Shown: piece after piece, positions 62,106 to 64,000 of the stretch | Position numbering within the stretch: position 1 is the stretch's first letter | How the letters are laid out: every line of letters begins with the position of its first letter | Assembly: GCA_007694185.1 (NCBI GenBank) | Contig: RECD01000164.1 | Location: 29,592 to 93,591 of the forward strand | Length of the DNA: 64,000 bases | Source of the DNA: Planctomycetaceae bacterium | Lineage (GTDB): Bacteria; Planctomycetota; Planctomycetia; Pirellulales; Pirellulaceae | Direction of reading: 5' to 3' | Program-made: the position numbers and the translations under genes | Notes under the pieces: model-generated | Told to the model about the DNA's origin: nothing | Databases searched by the model: none | The model's input: only the letters and a program-made list of their open reading frames with translations

Positions 62106-62675
62106 TCAGTTTGATGGGCGGATCGGTTGCGGGTCGATACCGATGACGCGTTCGCCACGAGCATCAAAATTGTCGGACGAGATCGTGCCCGGGTAGACGG
62201 TCCCCGGATAGACGGTTCCGGGCAGGATCGCACCGGGGTAGCCGCCCATGGGGTCGCCGATGATTTCCGACCCGATCACTTCACCCGAATAGGAGTAAGG
62301 GTCGTTGACGACTCCCCCAAACCCGCTGCGATATCCCGTCGCCGGGCCGCGGCCGCAGCCGCAGCCGTTCGCGCCGTTGCAGAATCCCAAGCCGGCGAAC
62401 AGCCCACAACCTTGGTGTCGTCCCAGCAGCGGCCTGCGGCCGGGCAGGCCTTCGTGGCCACATGCCGGCTCGCGTCCGCAGCCGAGTTCGTGCCCGCAAC
62501 CGGGCTCCATGCCACACCCGAATTCACCGGTCGGGCCACCCATCGCCATCCCGCCGGGGGGGCAGTTGCCACACGCCGCACCGCGGCCGAAGAGGAAATT
62601 GCGCATGCCCGAACAGCCGCCGCCGGCGGTGATCGCCAGCACAGCCGTCAGACAAGTTATAAGTCGGACGTTCAT
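62106..62675 (-). CDS. Cys/Gly-rich lipoprotein
   Basis: 189 aa from the ATG at 62673-62675, with AGGAAC six nt upstream. Signal peptide (NVRLITCLTAVLAITAGG) with a lipobox-like AGGGC. The mature protein is rich in Cys, Gly and Pro: CGNCPP, then CGMEPGCGHELGCGREPACGHE, and CGLF, CNGANGCGCG. The second half has PGTVYPGTVYPGT and a tyrosine-rich stretch. The repeated CGxE/CGHE units could bind metal or form a disulfide-crosslinked surface layer; both are speculation. I do not recognise the family. A promoter candidate lies just upstream. Confidence 0.75.
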   Translation of the reverse strand: MNVRLITCLTAVLAITAGGGCSGMRNFLFGRGAACGNCPPGGMAMGGPTGEFGCGMEPGCGHELGCGREPACGHEGLPGRRPLLGRHQGCGLFAGLGFCNGANGCGCGRGPATGYRSGFGGVVNDPYSYSGEVIGSEIIGDPMGGYPGAILPGTVYPGTVYPGTISSDNFDARGERVIGIDPQPIRPSN

Positions 62676-62735
62676 TATATGTTCCTTGATGTGCAAACCG
62701 AGCGTCATCGTGCGACCCGTACATCGAGCCGCACA

Positions 62736-62763
62736 AATCTAGGACGCTCTGGGGGGGATGCAA
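62736..62763 (-). promoter_or_regulatory. Putative promoter of the Cys-rich lipoprotein gene
   Basis: On the minus strand TTGCAT (62758-62763) and TAGATT (62736-62741) are separated by 16 bp, about 60 bp before the ATG. Match to consensus is moderate. Confidence 0.35.
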
Positions 62764-62781
62764 GCACTGGGTGCTTTTTTT
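62762..62781 (+). terminator. Terminator-like hairpin between divergent genes
   Basis: AAGCAC-TGG-GTGCTT followed by five further T residues has the shape of an intrinsic terminator for plus-strand transcription, yet no plus-strand gene ends upstream. It lies about 50 bp before the alpha/beta hydrolase gene, so it could be part of an attenuated leader or a chance hairpin. Confidence 0.35.
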
Positions 62782-62832
62782 GTGCAACAATTTGTTGAAG
62801 TTTCTCATCATTCCGTCCGCCACTGATGAAAC

Positions 62833-63858
62833 ATGACACGCATCCTCCTGACGATCGTTATAATCGGAACCTGCTTGCCGGCACCGCGATCCTTAGCGGT
62901 CGAAAAGGTGGGGGGTGTGGCAGTTTTCGGAACGGAAAGCTCGCTTTGTCCGAGCCCTTTCGAATCCTTGGGCTTGTGGATGGTCAGCACCCGCCACTTG
63001 ACGCCCGAGGCTGCCGCGGCGGACGTCGAGTCACCCGCGTTGGGTGTGACGATGATGGACGAGTCGGGCAATCGGCATTCGATCGCCCTAGATGATTTCT
63101 TTAGCAGCCTGCGTCCGGAACGACCGGTGATCGTCCATGTCCATGGCAACCGGATCACGGAACAAGAAGCCAACGGTCGCGGTCGCTTCGTGCGGGGACA
63201 GATCGGCCGCCACATGCCGGTCGAAGCGGCCGATTTCGTGGTCTTCAGTTGGCCGAGCGAGAAAACGGGTATCCTCGTTAAGGATGGCCGCAGCAAGGCC
63301 CGCATGACCGAAGCCGAAGGGTTGTATCTCGGCTGGTTGCTGCGCGAATTGGTCCGTCGTGAGATCCCGGTCGCGGTGATCGCTTATAGCTTCGGTTGCC
63401 GGGTCACCACCGGGGCGCTGCACGCCCTGGCCGGCGGCTGCTTATCAGGCCGAAGTCTGCCGGGTGACTCGATCCGGGGCGCCCAGATCCCGGTCGCTTT
63501 GGTCGCGCCCGCCCTCGATACCGATTGGTTGGGGCCGCGCGGGTATCACGGTTTGGCGGGGCAAAACATCAGCCGCATGGTGTTGCTTTACAATTCTCGC
63601 GATGCGGTGTTGAAGCGTTATTGGATGATCGAGCGGGGGGGGCATAGCCAAGCGCTCGGATATACCGGTCCGCGCTACTCACCGCTGGGTTACGACGGCA
63701 GCCCGATCCCACTGACGGTCCGTGATTGTACCGCCACCTTGGGGCGCGCTCATAATGAGGTGCAGTACTATGCCGGGTCCTGCGGTGGGGGGGCGTTGAT
63801 CGCAACGCTGCTCGGGGAGTTGTTGTCACAACCCGCACCCTTACCGAGCGGCGAATGA
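62833..63858 (+). CDS. Exported alpha/beta-hydrolase-fold protein
   Basis: 341 aa with a signal peptide (ILLTIVIIGTCLPAPRSLAV). The fold features an oxyanion-type VIVHVHGNR near residue 98 and a nucleophile elbow AYSFGCR near residue 184, where Ser is flanked as A-Y-S-F-G (first Gly replaced by Ala). A likely acid/histidine pair would be APALDTDW and GHSQALG. Substrate unknown; DUF900-like esterases share this layout, but I cannot confirm the family. The ATG at 62833 is preceded by an in-frame stop nearby and lacks a clear ribosome-binding site. The third repeat copy begins 65 bp after its stop. Confidence 0.75.
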   Translation: MTRILLTIVIIGTCLPAPRSLAVEKVGGVAVFGTESSLCPSPFESLGLWMVSTRHLTPEAAAADVESPALGVTMMDESGNRHSIALDDFFSSLRPERPVIVHVHGNRITEQEANGRGRFVRGQIGRHMPVEAADFVVFSWPSEKTGILVKDGRSKARMTEAEGLYLGWLLRELVRREIPVAVIAYSFGCRVTTGALHALAGGCLSGRSLPGDSIRGAQIPVALVAPALDTDWLGPRGYHGLAGQNISRMVLLYNSRDAVLKRYWMIERGGHSQALGYTGPRYSPLGYDGSPIPLTVRDCTATLGRAHNEVQYYAGSCGGGALIATLLGELLSQPAPLPSGE

Positions 63859-63922
63859 CCGATTCGAGCAGCGGTATCGCGCGGGAGTGGGTTCTGAGTT
63901 GTATGAGCAGCCTAAGGATCGT

Positions 63923-64000
63923 GAGGTAAAAAAGTGCCCGGAACCTTTTGCGAGGAACTCGCCCTTCGGGTGCTTTGCACAAAAGGTTCCGGACACTTTT
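63923..64000 (-). repeat. Foldable interspersed repeat, copy 3 (inverted, cut by window end)
   Basis: The arms match the copies at 21581 and 23085, and the 31-nt interior is the exact reverse complement of the copy-1 interior, so this copy lies in the opposite orientation. The last bases of the right arm fall outside the window. The left end reads GAGGTAAAA instead of GCGGTAAAA and the arm has GCCCGG instead of GTCCGG. Confidence 0.93.

Overview
The window looks like a chromosomal segment of a planctomycete, most likely of the Pirellulaceae (Rhodopirellula-like). The evidence is a combination typical of that group: a DUF1559 prepilin-like protein, a giant ThuA/NPCBM/PVC-type dehydrogenase/heme-binding protein, several exported sulfatases, Ser/Thr kinases with a planctomycete-type N-terminal helical region, a GAF-HlyD / HlyD / M50-HlyD cassette, menaquinone synthesis by the futalosine route, and many GTG starts in GC-rich DNA. 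No rRNA, tRNA, CRISPR array, transposase or phage gene was recognised.

Layout. 1-7532 (minus): a PilM-PilN fusion, two membrane-anchored Met/Gly-rich proteins and an FGE-fold protein cut by the left edge. 7815-12095 (plus): a GH38-like protein and a Ser/Thr kinase. 12045-14361 (minus): mqnB-mqnD-unknown, joined by ATGA overlaps. 14489-18561: DUF502 membrane protein, a B12-binding radical SAM protein (minus), a Rieske ferredoxin and a sugar isomerase-like protein. 18551-21117: a 20-bp tandem array, then two PLP transsulfuration enzymes (minus). 21581-23168: an exported helical-repeat protein bracketed by two copies of a foldable repeat. 23399-26552: bcp (minus), rsfS-argS (plus). 26841-29176: a small basic protein and a kinase fused to a degenerate receiver domain. 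29260-39888: the giant dehydrogenase-like protein, DUF151 and panC, then three sulfatases. 39931-49653: a putative zinc-ribbon protein, the exporter-like cassette, a terminator, then a DUF1559-lipoprotein-DUF4198/kelch operon behind a promoter that carries a Fur-box-like palindrome. 49762-57411: sulfatase-SGNH hydrolase fusion, secDF, yajC (all minus) and a DegT-family aminotransferase. 57423-64000: degenerate CHAT protein, transglutaminase-like protein, Cys-rich lipoprotein (all minus), an exported alpha/beta hydrolase and a third repeat copy at the right edge.

How it fits together. Four sulfatases and the giant exported protein suggest use of sulfated polysaccharides. The FGE-fold protein here lacks the catalytic cysteines, so sulfatase maturation must be encoded elsewhere. 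SecDF/YajC, the pilus-like inner-membrane proteins and the GAF-HlyD/M50-HlyD cassette give the window a strong envelope and export theme. The two items I consider most worth following are that cassette (40747-46073), which couples cytosolic GAF sensing and a PqqD-like domain to a site-2 protease and periplasmic adaptors without an ATPase or outer-membrane channel, and the roughly 85-bp repeat that can fold as a 27-bp stem closed by three hairpins.
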